Assembly: GCA_016787895.1 (NCBI GenBank)
Contig: JAEUTN010000011.1
Span: forward strand, 1 to 64,000
Direction of reading: 5' to 3'
Origin: Bacteroidia bacterium
Lineage (GTDB): Bacteria; Bacteroidota; Bacteroidia; B-17B0; Aurantibacillaceae
Length of the DNA: 64,000 nt
Shown here in pieces: positions 17,961 to 26,764 of this stretch (position 1 is the first letter of the stretch; each line of letters starts with the position of its first letter). Made by a program: the position numbers and the translations under genes. The notes under the pieces were generated by a model. The model did not search any database. It was not told the DNA's origin and worked only from the letters and a program-made list of their open reading frames with translations.

Positions 17961-18950
17961 GTGAAAATACACATTCGTTTTTTAAATTGTTTTGCAGCTC
18001 TGGTTCTGGTATTCTCTCTTTTCTCCTGCCAGAAAAAAGAAACATTGCAGGCCGAAGAACCCGACCCTGTGGATACAACAAAACCGGTACTTTGTCCGGA
18101 TTGTGAATTTCCGGATACAGTGTGGAAGACCAGTTCAGGCGCTAAACAATTTAGTGTGCGTTTAAAGTTTGACAGCACTCAACTTCGCCTAAACGACCTT
18201 GGGCAGCCCAGTTCTCCGGGTGCAGGAGCACAATCCCCTGTAGTGAAACGCATGAGCATTGATTACATTGAGTTAATGCCCAATGCCAACACTGGTCCCG
18301 GAGGCGGCATAGTAATTTACAAAGCCAACGAAACCAGCTGCGGAGGGGCGAAAGCCATCAATTTTTGTAAAGGGTATGTGCTTGAAGAAAATGAAGTGCT
18401 GGTTTCCGTTGACCTTAATACCATTCCTGCAGGTTCTTACCCCTGGATCAGAATTTCCATTGCTTATCAGGAACTTGTTGTTCAGGCCCAATCCCTTTCA
18501 GCGGGTAAAACAGGAGCTACACTGGCGGGTTTTTCAGGAGGACTCACTTATTTATCAAAAACCAAAATTCAAAACACGGTATTAACACCTACCCTGGGCG
18601 GTACCGGAAATAAAAACAGGGGGTACTGGATGTTTTATCAGGAAGTGTTCAACACCGCTTACCGCCTCGAAGGTCAGGCACCACACACTACAGTAGTGAA
18701 CAGCAACCCTCAGGTGGTAAATACAAACACTTTAAGTTTTGTTTACGGACAGTTTGTGAATTCAAACACCATGAACACCGAAGCGCTTGTAATTGGAAGC
18801 AATGAAACCAACAACCGGGAAATCATTCTTTCCCTTTCGACGAATAAGTCATTTGAATGGACGGAAATCACGAACGATGGTTTATTCCAGCCTGAAATCG
18901 GGGAAAATATTCTGGATTTCGGCTGTAGGGGATTATTGCCCCTGTTTTAA
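17961..18950 (+). CDS. Hypothetical lipoprotein, MbnP-like size and style
   Basis: A protein of 329 residues from GTG at 17961 (335 from ATG at 17943). The signal peptide ends in a lipobox FSLFSC (Cys23 from the GTG). A short Pro/Thr-rich linker and two cysteines (LCPDCEF) follow, then a beta-rich domain with many Asn and Gly residues. The statements VKRMSIDYIELMPN and AYRLEGQAPHTTVVN recall uncharacterised Bacteroidota surface lipoproteins; an MbnP relation was considered but not shown. Function is unknown. The GTG start is preferred because a promoter box lies between the two candidates. Confidence 0.65.
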   Translation: MKIHIRFLNCFAALVLVFSLFSCQKKETLQAEEPDPVDTTKPVLCPDCEFPDTVWKTSSGAKQFSVRLKFDSTQLRLNDLGQPSSPGAGAQSPVVKRMSIDYIELMPNANTGPGGGIVIYKANETSCGGAKAINFCKGYVLEENEVLVSVDLNTIPAGSYPWIRISIAYQELVVQAQSLSAGKTGATLAGFSGGLTYLSKTKIQNTVLTPTLGGTGNKNRGYWMFYQEVFNTAYRLEGQAPHTTVVNSNPQVVNTNTLSFVYGQFVNSNTMNTEALVIGSNETNNREIILSLSTNKSFEWTEITNDGLFQPEIGENILDFGCRGLLPLF

Positions 18951-18976
18951 CATGAGTGATTATCCCAAATACTTTA

Positions 18977-18984
18977 TACATTTG
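18977..18984 (+). promoter_or_regulatory. Putative -7 box (TACATTTG) of the cupin gene
   Basis: Exact TAnnTTTG match in the 85-base gap before the cupin gene, 51 bases upstream of its ATG. Confidence 0.5.
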
Positions 18985-19035
18985 ATTACTGTTGCTTGAG
19001 TCATGCACTAAAAACTAAAAGGAACTACCTGATAT

Positions 19036-19926
19036 ATGCAATTGAATCTGAAAATTGATCGCATTAACGCTTCTGAAAAAGATCTTTTTTTTAAGGAGTA
19101 CTTCAATAAACAAAAGCCGGTTATCATACAAGGATTGGTAAACACAACACCGGCAGCAAACAAATGGAATCTTGACTATCTGAAATCCAGAATCGGAGAA
19201 ATTGAAGTGGATGTATTTGATAACACCATCAAAAAAACCACTGCGTATACCGGCGGCGACTACAAAATGAAATTTTCTGAATTTGTTGACCATATCCGCA
19301 GGGATGAGGAATGCAACATTCGTTTGTTTCTGTTTAATGCCTTCAAATACTGCAGCGATTTCAAAAAAGAATTCCCCTGCCCTGCTATTTTCAAAGGCGT
19401 GCTGGATAAAGTTGGATTTATGTTTTTTGGAGGTAAAAACACGCATGTGCGTATGCATTTTGACATTGACATGAGCAATGTGCTGCACACGCAGTTCGAA
19501 GGCAAAAAAAGGGTTCTGCTGATCTCACAGGAATACAATGACCTTTTGTACAAAACCCCTTTCAACACCTACAGTATTGCTGATTTTCAAAACATCGACG
19601 AATCAAAATTTCCGGGTTTAAAATACGTCAAGGGTTACGATATTATCTTAAACCCTGGGGAGTCCTTGTTCATGCCCGGGGGTTATTGGCACTACATGAT
19701 ATATCTGGAAGGCAGTTTTGCTGTGGCTTACAGAAAAATAGCCTATGGTGTAAAAAACACACTAACCGGAATTAATTACCTTACCCTCAAACTCTGGACC
19801 GACAAACTCCTGACCTTTGTTTTAGGAAAAAAATGGACGGTTTATAAGTCTCAAATAGCTTACCAAAGGGCTGAGGCGGCCATTAAAAAAATTGAAAACG
19901 AAGGTGAGGGTATAGTAATTTCTTAA
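19036..19926 (+). CDS. Cupin-like JmjC-domain oxygenase
   Basis: A 296-residue protein of the cupin_8/JmjC family, Fe(II)/2-oxoglutarate oxygenases related to FIH. The metal triad is visible as His141-x-Asp143 (MHFDID) and His219 (GGYWHYM), with Lys near 158 (EGKKRVLLIS) in the position that often contacts 2-oxoglutarate. The N-terminal KPVIIQGL is typical of the family. The C-terminal ~60 residues are basic and helical. Substrates in bacteria are largely unknown; protein hydroxylation is a possibility. It is convergent with the enoyl-CoA hydratase gene, 22 bases apart. Confidence 0.85.
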   Translation: MQLNLKIDRINASEKDLFFKEYFNKQKPVIIQGLVNTTPAANKWNLDYLKSRIGEIEVDVFDNTIKKTTAYTGGDYKMKFSEFVDHIRRDEECNIRLFLFNAFKYCSDFKKEFPCPAIFKGVLDKVGFMFFGGKNTHVRMHFDIDMSNVLHTQFEGKKRVLLISQEYNDLLYKTPFNTYSIADFQNIDESKFPGLKYVKGYDIILNPGESLFMPGGYWHYMIYLEGSFAVAYRKIAYGVKNTLTGINYLTLKLWTDKLLTFVLGKKWTVYKSQIAYQRAEAAIKKIENEGEGIVIS

Positions 19927-19948
19927 AACGTAGTACTAAGTCGTGTAC

Positions 19949-20707
19949 TCAGGATTTTTGTTTAAAGGCCTGAATGGCATTCACTGTAAAATCGGAAAGC
20001 ACCAGTTTGCCGCTCATGCCGGCCCGCTCGATTAAAAGCGCATCCCAGTGTTCTGTGCCTTCCCACATGACTTTCTTAAGCATTTGCATGGCTTCGGGAT
20101 TACTTGCCGCGAGTTTATCAGCAAGGGCTTTTACTTTTGTGTCCAACTCCTGAGCGTTGGTGCAGAGCTCTGTATACAGACCTTTTTCTCTTGCCCATTG
20201 GGCACCTTGCCATTCACTCGCGTTGATGGTTAGTTGACAAAAAGCCGAGGTGCCTACCTTACGTTCAACTGCAGGGCCAACCACAAAGGGGCCAATGCCC
20301 ACCGCCAGTTCGCTTAATTTTATGGCCGCCGATTCATGCGCTATGGTATAATCAGCACTTGCGGCAATACCCACTCCACCTCCAACGGCTTTGCCCTGCA
20401 CACGGGCGATGATAAATTTCGGAGCCTTACGCATAGCATTAATCACCATGGCAAATCCCGAGAAAAAATGCAAACCGGTATCGATGTCTTTAATGGCGAT
20501 GAGTTCATCAAAACTCGCTCCTGCACAAAAGGCTTTGTCGCCTTCGCTTTTCAGCACAATCACTTTTACGGCATTGTTTTTTCCCAAACTTTCAATTTCA
20601 GCGGCCAGGTTGCGCAGTTGTGTTCCCGGCATGGAATTGCTTTGAGGGTGGAAAAAGGTAATGGTACCTATGCCATTGTGTATGTCAGATTTTACAAATG
20701 CGTCCAT
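19949..20707 (-). CDS. Enoyl-CoA hydratase/isomerase family protein
   Basis: A 252-residue crotonase-fold enzyme. Oxyanion-hole segments are KAFCAGASFDEL and GKAVGGGVGIAASADYTIA; the region LSELAVGIGPFVVGP replaces the common catalytic Glu pattern, so the reaction is not certain. It follows pdhC on the same strand after 42 bases and may be the third gene of the pdhA-pdhC operon. Roles in methylglutaconyl-CoA or phenylacetate-type pathways are possible, but no partner gene is near. Confidence 0.85.
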   Translation of the reverse strand: MDAFVKSDIHNGIGTITFFHPQSNSMPGTQLRNLAAEIESLGKNNAVKVIVLKSEGDKAFCAGASFDELIAIKDIDTGLHFFSGFAMVINAMRKAPKFIIARVQGKAVGGGVGIAASADYTIAHESAAIKLSELAVGIGPFVVGPAVERKVGTSAFCQLTINASEWQGAQWAREKGLYTELCTNAQELDTKVKALADKLAASNPEAMQMLKKVMWEGTEHWDALLIERAGMSGKLVLSDFTVNAIQAFKQKS

Positions 20708-20749
20708 AATAAGAAGTTTTTAGTCTTCAAACCTAAGGCAAGAAGAGTA

Positions 20750-22366
20750 TTAAGCCAAAATGGTTACCGGATTTTCTATAAACAGTTTCAGGGTTTGCAA
20801 AAATGCGGCGCCTGTTGCTCCATCCACCGTGCGGTGATCGCAGGCCAGGGTAAGTTTCATCACATTGCCCGGAACCACAGCTCCGTTTTTTACCACAGGA
20901 ACCTGACGAATGGCGCCAACAGATAAAATGCAGGACTCGGGAGAATTAATGATGGAAGTAAATGATTCGATGCCGAACATTCCGAGGTTGGAAACTGTGA
21001 AGGTATTACCTTCCCAATCGGCAGGCTGCAGTTTTTTATCTTTGGCACGCTTGCTAAGTTCTTTCACCTCACCGGATATTTGGGTGAGGGATTTTTGATC
21101 GGCAAAACGAATGACCGGAACCAACAAACCATCTTCCACCGCTACAGCCACACCAATGTGTATGTGTGAGAACTGCCGGATTTTATCACCCAGCCAGCTG
21201 ACGTTTACTTTAGGGTGTTTACGTAAGGCTGCTGCACAGGCCTTAATCACCAAATCGTTGAAGGAAACTTTTGTATCAGGCAAAGCATTGATAGCGTTTC
21301 GGGATGCCATGGCATTGTCCATGTCCACTTCAATGTTCAGGTAAAAATGAGGTGCTCCGTTTTTGCTTTCCAGCAAACGACGGGCAATGGTTTTGCGCAT
21401 TTGCGACACCGGTTCGTCGGTGTAACTTTCTGTTCCGGGCACAAAGCCTGAAGATGTTGAAGCGGATTTTCCTTTTGCAGAAGGGGTGTAATTTTCTACA
21501 TCGGATTTTACAATTCTTCCCTGTTCTCCGCTGCCGTGAACTCCGCTCAAATCAATGCCTTTCTCGCGGGCAATGGCTTTGGCCAAGGGGGAAGCTTTTA
21601 TTCTGCCGTTTGAATTTGTAATGGCAGCAGGGGCTGAAGTTTTGGTTTGAGCCTGAGTCCCGATAGTATTCGGGAGAGGTTGAGTCCCGATAGCATTCGG
21701 GAGAGACTGAGACAAAGAAGATGTGTTCAGGGATTTTAAAATCTCTTCTACATTCTCTCCGCCTTTGCCCAATATGGCCAATACACTGTCTACCGCCGCA
21801 CCCTGTCCTTCTTTTACACCCTGATGCAACAACACACCATCCTGAAAGGATTCGAATTCCATGGTGGCTTTATCGGTTTCTATGTCGGCTAACAGTTCTC
21901 CGCTTTTTACTTTGTCACCCGGCTTTTTATGCCACTTGGCTACCACACCTTCTGTCATGGTATCGCTCAGCTTCGGCATTCTAACAATTTCAACGCCCGC
22001 CGGAATGCTCATGGTTTGGGCAGGCGCGGCAACTGCCGATGCTGCACTGGCTGATGCCGGCGAGGAATGTGTTTCAGCTTTTTGAACCGGAGAAGAACCT
22101 CCATTTAAAAGGGATGAAATATCTTCTCCCTCTTTACCTAAAATAGCAATCAATCCATCTACGGGTACTGTACCTTTTTCCTGAACTCCAATATGAAGCA
22201 AAACCCCATCCTGAAACGATTCAAATTCCATGGTGGCTTTGTCGGTTTCAATATCCGCCAGCAAATCGCCACTTTTCACCTTATCTCCAACCTTTTTGTG
22301 CCATTTCGCAAGCACCCCTTCACTCATGGTATCGCTTAGCTTGGGCATTTTTACAATTTCCGCCAT
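20750..22366 (-). CDS. pdhC: Pyruvate dehydrogenase E2, dihydrolipoamide acetyltransferase
   Basis: The acetyltransferase core of the pyruvate dehydrogenase complex, 538 residues. Two lipoyl domains carry ETDKATMEF at Lys43 and Lys166, followed by a peripheral subunit-binding domain (about 255-295, KASPLAKAIAREKGIDL) and the catalytic domain ending in ACDHRTVDGATGA. The linker after the second lipoyl domain contains a 27-base in-frame tandem repeat of palindromic DNA (21654-21707). It follows pdhA on the minus strand; E1 beta and E3 genes are elsewhere. The duplicated lipoyl domains agree closely in protein but differ at many silent sites, so the duplication is old. Confidence 0.96.
   Translation of the reverse strand: MAEIVKMPKLSDTMSEGVLAKWHKKVGDKVKSGDLLADIETDKATMEFESFQDGVLLHIGVQEKGTVPVDGLIAILGKEGEDISSLLNGGSSPVQKAETHSSPASASAASAVAAPAQTMSIPAGVEIVRMPKLSDTMTEGVVAKWHKKPGDKVKSGELLADIETDKATMEFESFQDGVLLHQGVKEGQGAAVDSVLAILGKGGENVEEILKSLNTSSLSQSLPNAIGTQPLPNTIGTQAQTKTSAPAAITNSNGRIKASPLAKAIAREKGIDLSGVHGSGEQGRIVKSDVENYTPSAKGKSASTSSGFVPGTESYTDEPVSQMRKTIARRLLESKNGAPHFYLNIEVDMDNAMASRNAINALPDTKVSFNDLVIKACAAALRKHPKVNVSWLGDKIRQFSHIHIGVAVAVEDGLLVPVIRFADQKSLTQISGEVKELSKRAKDKKLQPADWEGNTFTVSNLGMFGIESFTSIINSPESCILSVGAIRQVPVVKNGAVVPGNVMKLTLACDHRTVDGATGAAFLQTLKLFIENPVTILA
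21654..21707. repeat. 27-base tandem repeat (2 copies) containing a near-palindrome
   Basis: Two in-frame copies differ at one base in the core: TCCCGATAGTATTCGGGA and TCCCGATAGCATTCGGGA. Each copy adds nine residues (SLPNAIGTQ and PLPNTIGTQ) to the flexible linker of pdhC. The core is an imperfect inverted repeat, like small mobile palindromes in Bacteroidota intergenic DNA. Confidence 0.8.
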
Positions 22367-22441
22367 AATTTTTTCTTGTTTTTCCGGAACCTTATTTTCA
22401 CTTCCGGCGATACGTGTTTATGTTATGCCTGATCTTTTCTG

Positions 22442-23455
22442 TTATTCAATAATAAAAGGGTAACCCGGTTCTGAATACACGTCCTGGTACAATTCAGATG
22501 GATCGGGGAAAGGACTTTCTTCAGCAAATTTTACCGACTCCTCTACCAAAGCCTTTACTTTTTCGTCGATAGCCTCAATTTCCTTATCGCTTATCCAATT
22601 ATTTTCCTGCAGCGTTTTGAGAACTTTTTGAATAGGATCCTGTTCCTGATATTCTTTTACTTCATCCTTGGTACGATAGGTTTGAGCGTCGCTCATGCTG
22701 TGCCCTTTGTAACGATAAGTTTTCATTTCAAGCAGGGTTGGCCCTTCACCTTTTCTGGCGCGGGCTGCAGCCTCTTCAATGGCTTCGTGTACAGCTTCCA
22801 CGCTTAAACCATCGACCGGTTTGCTTGGCATATCGTACGCCAATCCCAGTTTCCAGAGATCGTGTACATTGCTGGTGCGCACCACCGACGTACCCATGGC
22901 GTATAAATTGTTCTCAATAATAAAAATCACCGGCAATTTCCAGTTCATGGCCATGTTGAAAGCCTCGTGCAAGGCACCTTGTCTTACCGCACCATCACCC
23001 ATGGAACATACGCAAATGTTATCGGTGCCTTTGTATTTTTCCGCGAAAGCGATACCGGCGCCCAGGGGAATTTGTCCTCCCACAATGCCGTGTCCGCCCA
23101 CAAAATTGTGTTCTTTACTGAAAATGTGCATGCTTCCTCCCTTTCCTTTACTACAGCCGGTTATCTTGGCATACATTTCAGCCATCACGTATTTGGGGTG
23201 TAATCCCAATCCGATAGGGTGCGCGTGATCGCGGTAAGCGGTAATGTGTTTGTCTTCCTTTTTTGTGGCACTCACCGTGCCGGCTACAATGGCTTCCTGC
23301 CCGATGTAGAGATGACAAAACCCCTTGATTTTTTGTTGAACATAAACCTGACCGGTTTTTTCTTCAAACTTCCTCATCAGCAACATGGATTCATACCACT
23401 TCAAATAGTCTTGCTGGGTAAATTTGGTTTTCTTAAGTGTAGCTGTCTTAGCCAT
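22442..23455 (-). CDS. pdhA: Pyruvate dehydrogenase E1 component, alpha subunit
   Basis: The thiamine-diphosphate subunit that decarboxylates pyruvate, 337 residues. The TPP motif runs from GDGAVRQGALHEAFNMA to IENN, and the phosphorylation-loop-like region YRYKGHSMSDAQTYR is present. It lies 75 bases upstream of pdhC on the same strand; this pdhA-pdhC arrangement with pdhB elsewhere is usual in Bacteroidota. A TAnnTTTG box lies 18 bases before the ATG. Confidence 0.96.
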   Translation of the reverse strand: MAKTATLKKTKFTQQDYLKWYESMLLMRKFEEKTGQVYVQQKIKGFCHLYIGQEAIVAGTVSATKKEDKHITAYRDHAHPIGLGLHPKYVMAEMYAKITGCSKGKGGSMHIFSKEHNFVGGHGIVGGQIPLGAGIAFAEKYKGTDNICVCSMGDGAVRQGALHEAFNMAMNWKLPVIFIIENNLYAMGTSVVRTSNVHDLWKLGLAYDMPSKPVDGLSVEAVHEAIEEAAARARKGEGPTLLEMKTYRYKGHSMSDAQTYRTKDEVKEYQEQDPIQKVLKTLQENNWISDKEIEAIDEKVKALVEESVKFAEESPFPDPSELYQDVYSEPGYPFIIE

Positions 23456-23473
23456 AGCGGAGTTTTGGTGTCA

Positions 23474-23481
23474 CAAAAATA
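23474..23481 (-). promoter_or_regulatory. Putative -7 box (TATTTTTG) of pdhA
   Basis: Minus-strand exact TAnnTTTG match, 18 bases upstream of the pdhA ATG, implying a short leader. Confidence 0.45.
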
Positions 23482-23590
23482 AAGAAATATACGAATTTAG
23501 CGTGTTCTGATGCTCTGAGGAAATCTTGCGCATGCTTTAAAAATGAATCAAGAATAAACTATTCCGGAATTGAATCTCTTTTCAGGCAAG

Positions 23591-23968
23591 TTATTCATCA
23601 ATCTCCTCAAAACGAAAGGGAATTTTGGTGGTTCTTTGTAATACTTCTCCCTGGTCCAGCATATCCATATCACCATGTTCGTATTTCCATACAATCTCCA
23701 GGTCGTCCTCGCCCGGCACCATTTTTTTAAGAACTTTAAGCATAGAAAGAATGGCTTTGGTGCTTGATGTATCCAGGTAAACCAGGTCGATCACAAATCG
23801 TATGCGTTGGGGTGAATGGGCTTTTAATTCTTCCAACCATGAAAACACCGGCATAAAAAAATCAATCACGTTTTGAGGCAGGGAGATTCCGTTCAAATAC
23901 AATTCACCATTGCACTTAAATACGATTTCCGGGGTTTTCCGGGTGGGCTCTATAATGAGATCTCGCAT
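23591..23968 (-). CDS. SiaC-like DUF1987 regulatory phosphoprotein
   Basis: A 125-residue protein of the DUF1987 family. In Pseudomonas aeruginosa SiaC is phosphorylated by the kinase SiaB, dephosphorylated by the SpoIIE-type phosphatase SiaA, and in its free form activates a diguanylate cyclase. The family opening (IEPTRKTPEIVF, then GELYLNGISLPQNV, FFMPVFSWL) is clear, and the phosphosite region LDTSSTKAIL (residues 66-74) matches SiaC around its Thr68. No SiaB or cyclase gene is beside it; the nearest SpoIIE phosphatase gene is at 41.8 kb. The gene stands alone on the minus strand. Role in this organism is inferred. Confidence 0.85.
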   Translation of the reverse strand: MRDLIIEPTRKTPEIVFKCNGELYLNGISLPQNVIDFFMPVFSWLEELKAHSPQRIRFVIDLVYLDTSSTKAILSMLKVLKKMVPGEDDLEIVWKYEHGDMDMLDQGEVLQRTTKIPFRFEEIDE

Positions 23969-24192
23969 GCGTTATTAGGTTTCTGAATCAAATCCTTTTT
24001 AAAAATTGGCAGTGAAATGCCTGCCTGCCTTTTGCCTTCCTGTCCTTCTTATAATCTGTTGTATATTACTCTGAGACTCATTCCCGGGCATTGCCTTTGA
24101 ACCACCCGGGCCGCCTTTAGCAGTCCGAAGATACAAATATTTGAGTTTTAAAACAGATGAATCAAAAATAATTCTCTGCTTTAAAATATGGG

Positions 24193-24200
24193 TAACTTTG
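24193..24200 (+). promoter_or_regulatory. Putative -7 box (TAACTTTG) of the epimerase gene
   Basis: Exact TAnnTTTG match ending nine bases before the ATG at 24210. It lies inside the longer frame opened at 24141 and argues against that earlier start. Confidence 0.5.
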
Positions 24201-24209
24201 TCATTACCT

Positions 24210-25256
24210 ATGCTGTTAAGTTACATCCCTTATGCGCTGGAATTTATTCATCCTTTCGCCGTGTTTGGCAATACACGCCTGAGGACCCCCAGTATAATGG
24301 TAAAAATTGAAAGTGAGGGTTATACGGGCTATGGCGAGGCTTGTTTACCGCCATATCTTGGTGAAACTGTAGGCGATACCATTGCGTTTTTAAAACGTGC
24401 CACTAAGGTGTTAAACACAGCAACACCCGAAATGGGTCTTGAACTTCTTCTTTTGATGTTAAAACCTTACATGAGTGCCGATTATGCAGGGATGGCTGCT
24501 GTTGAAATGGCGCTGAATGACCTTTTCGCCCGATTTGAAGGCAAAAGCTTCAGAGCCTGGAAAGGATTTAACACCGGAATTTCGCGCGACACGGCCCACA
24601 CGATAGGAATTGGCGACCTTGAACAATTGCCCGGAAAAATCAAAGAAGCAGAGGAATTCAGTACCCTGAAAATTAAACTTGGCACCAAACGTGACCGTGA
24701 AATTATAGAATTTATTCGCCAACACACCCAAAAACCGCTATATGTGGATGTTAACCAGGGCTGGAAAAACAAGGAGGAAGCACTTGAATTAATGATTTGG
24801 CTGCACAGTCAGAATGTAGTGCTGGTAGAACAACCTATGCCCATTGGCATGAAAGACGAGATGATATGGCTAACGGAAAGAAGTCCCATTCCTACCATCG
24901 CCGATGAAAGCGTGAGAAGGATGCACGAGCTAAGGGCGCTGAATGGAAGTTATGCCGGCATCAACATCAAATTGATGAAATCAACCGGCCTGGGAGAGGC
25001 TCTGCGCATGATTGAATATGCCAAAAACAAAGGTTTGAAAGTGATGCTGGGTTGCATGGCCGAAAGTTCATGTGCCACCACTGCCATGGCTCAGCTTATG
25101 GAATTCGCCGATTTTATAGACCTGGATGCCCCATTGCTCTATAAAAACGATCCTTTCACAGGACTGACCTATAAGCATGGTAAGATTGTATTGAACGATT
25201 TACCCGGACTAGGGGTAGCTCCAAAACCCGGACTTTTTGAAAACAGTCTGATCTGA
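24210..25256 (+). CDS. Dipeptide epimerase (L-Ala-D/L-Glu epimerase family)
   Basis: A 348-residue enolase-superfamily enzyme, which likely epimerises the second residue of dipeptides from peptidoglycan turnover or peptide breakdown. Start ATG 24210 is chosen over 24141 because a promoter box lies between them. Visible are the KxK acid-base motif in TLKIKLGTKRD, Mg ligands in VDVNQGW, VEQPMP and ADESV, and the second Lys in GINIKLMKSTGL. The N-terminal capping domain includes GYTGYGEACLPPYLGET. The neighbours (peptidase, acylation pair) suggest envelope or peptide metabolism; specificity cannot be read from sequence alone. Confidence 0.88.
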   Translation: MLLSYIPYALEFIHPFAVFGNTRLRTPSIMVKIESEGYTGYGEACLPPYLGETVGDTIAFLKRATKVLNTATPEMGLELLLLMLKPYMSADYAGMAAVEMALNDLFARFEGKSFRAWKGFNTGISRDTAHTIGIGDLEQLPGKIKEAEEFSTLKIKLGTKRDREIIEFIRQHTQKPLYVDVNQGWKNKEEALELMIWLHSQNVVLVEQPMPIGMKDEMIWLTERSPIPTIADESVRRMHELRALNGSYAGINIKLMKSTGLGEALRMIEYAKNKGLKVMLGCMAESSCATTAMAQLMEFADFIDLDAPLLYKNDPFTGLTYKHGKIVLNDLPGLGVAPKPGLFENSLI

Positions 25257-25328
25257 TTTTGTTCCGGACCCTCTTCCGGATTCTCCTTGCTCCTTGCTCA
25301 GGAATGGTTTAAAAATGGCAAATAATTT

Positions 25329-25336
25329 TACTTTTG
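25329..25336 (+). promoter_or_regulatory. Putative -7 box (TACTTTTG) of the MBOAT gene
   Basis: Exact TAnnTTTG match 15 bases before the ATG at 25352. The overlap of the box with a TTG at 25334 rules out that codon as start if the box is used. Confidence 0.5.
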
Positions 25337-25351
25337 TGTGCTATTTCATTC

Positions 25352-26764
25352 ATGGTTTTCAGCAGCATCACTTTTCTGATCTATTTCCTTCCGCTTTTTC
25401 TGCTGGCCTACCATCTGGTTCCGCATAAAAATAAAAATGCCATCATTCTTATTGCCAGTGTTCTTTTTTACAGCTGGGGCGGTCCGAAATTTATTTTTGT
25501 TATCCTTGGGACCACCTTGCTGGATTTTTACCTGGTGAACGCCATGCACAAACAGAACAGCAAAAAAGGCAAACTTCGTTTTCTGATTGTGTCCCTCAGC
25601 CTGAACCTCGGTTTGTTGTTTTATTTTAAGTACTGCAACTTTTTTATCGAAAACATCAACGCCTTGCTGGGTACCGAAATCAAATGGCTTAATGTGGTAT
25701 TGCCCATAGGAATTTCCTTTTATACGTTTGAAAGTTTAACCTATGTGGTGGATGTGTACCGGGGCATTCATAAACCTCTGAAAAACGTATGGCATTACCA
25801 AACCTATATTTTGCTTTTTCCAAAACTCATCGCCGGCCCGATTGTGCGTTACCACGACATTGCTGACCAAATCAGCAACCGCGAAAAAAATTATACCGCC
25901 GATGTTAAACTCAGTGGATTTCTTATCTTTTGTATAGGTCTTGCTAAAAAGGCCATTCTTGCCAATACCCTTGGCATGCAGGCCGATGCTGTTTTTAATT
26001 TAAAGGCTTCGGAAATAGATACCGTGGCAGCCTGGACCGGAGCCTTGGCTTATACGTTTCAAATTTATTTTGACTTCAGCGGATACAGCGATATGGCCAT
26101 TGGTTTGTGTAAAATCATGGGTTTCAGAATTCCCGACAATTTCAACAACCCTTACACTGCCTCCAGCATTACCGATTTTTGGAGGCGATGGCACATCAGT
26201 TTAGGCAGTTGGATGAAAAACTACCTTTATATTCCATTGGGGGGAAACCAGGGAAGCGCCGCAAAACTTTACCGTAATCTCATCATCGTGTTTTTACTTT
26301 CCGGATTGTGGCATGGCGCAAGCTGGAACTTTGTGGTCTGGGGAGCTTTTCATGGGACTTTCCTCGTGCTTGAACGGTTGTTTTTGGGTGTGTTGTATGC
26401 GCGTTTGGGTAAACTGGTTTCAATTCCTGTCACCTTTTTGATTGTTGTGACCGCCTGGGTGTTTTTCAGAATAGAAGACCTGGGCTTCGCCAAGCATGTG
26501 ATTCAAAAAATGTACAGCTTCGACTTTTTCGATGGAAAATTTGCCATGAACAATGATTTTCTCGCCATGCTGACATTGGCCTTGTTTTTTTCCTTTTTTA
26601 CTTTGCACCGCTTTACCGTTTCACTTCAATACAAGGTGTATGGAGAATCCTTTTCAGGAAACGGGCGCCGCCTGGCGTTAATTTCCGGTTTAGTGCTGTA
26701 TTATGTTTCCCTCAGTTTTATTTCAGCCCTTGACTTTAATCCATTTATTTATTTCAGATTCTGA
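25352..26764 (+). CDS. MBOAT-family O-acyltransferase (AlgI-like)
   Basis: A 470-residue polytopic membrane protein of the MBOAT family, which moves acyl groups across the inner membrane to a secreted polymer. Start ATG at 25352. The central motif FYTFESLTYVVDVYRG, RYHDIADQI, YFDFSGYSDMAIGLCKIMG and FWRRWHISLGSWMKNYLYIPLGG are typical, and the catalytic His lies in SGLWHGASWNFVVWG. It overlaps the next gene by one base (TGATG-type coupling). In alginate or cellulose systems AlgI works with AlgJ/AlgX; the next gene fills that role. The acceptor polysaccharide is unknown, and no glycan synthesis gene is nearby. Confidence 0.92.
   Translation: MVFSSITFLIYFLPLFLLAYHLVPHKNKNAIILIASVLFYSWGGPKFIFVILGTTLLDFYLVNAMHKQNSKKGKLRFLIVSLSLNLGLLFYFKYCNFFIENINALLGTEIKWLNVVLPIGISFYTFESLTYVVDVYRGIHKPLKNVWHYQTYILLFPKLIAGPIVRYHDIADQISNREKNYTADVKLSGFLIFCIGLAKKAILANTLGMQADAVFNLKASEIDTVAAWTGALAYTFQIYFDFSGYSDMAIGLCKIMGFRIPDNFNNPYTASSITDFWRRWHISLGSWMKNYLYIPLGGNQGSAAKLYRNLIIVFLLSGLWHGASWNFVVWGAFHGTFLVLERLFLGVLYARLGKLVSIPVTFLIVVTAWVFFRIEDLGFAKHVIQKMYSFDFFDGKFAMNNDFLAMLTLALFFSFFTLHRFTVSLQYKVYGESFSGNGRRLALISGLVLYYVSLSFISALDFNPFIYFRF

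Noticed and set aside
25257..25333. Hairpin TCCGGA...TCCGGA and short CTCCTTG repeats
   Set aside because: The stem is only six bases and has no T-run; no terminator function is supported.
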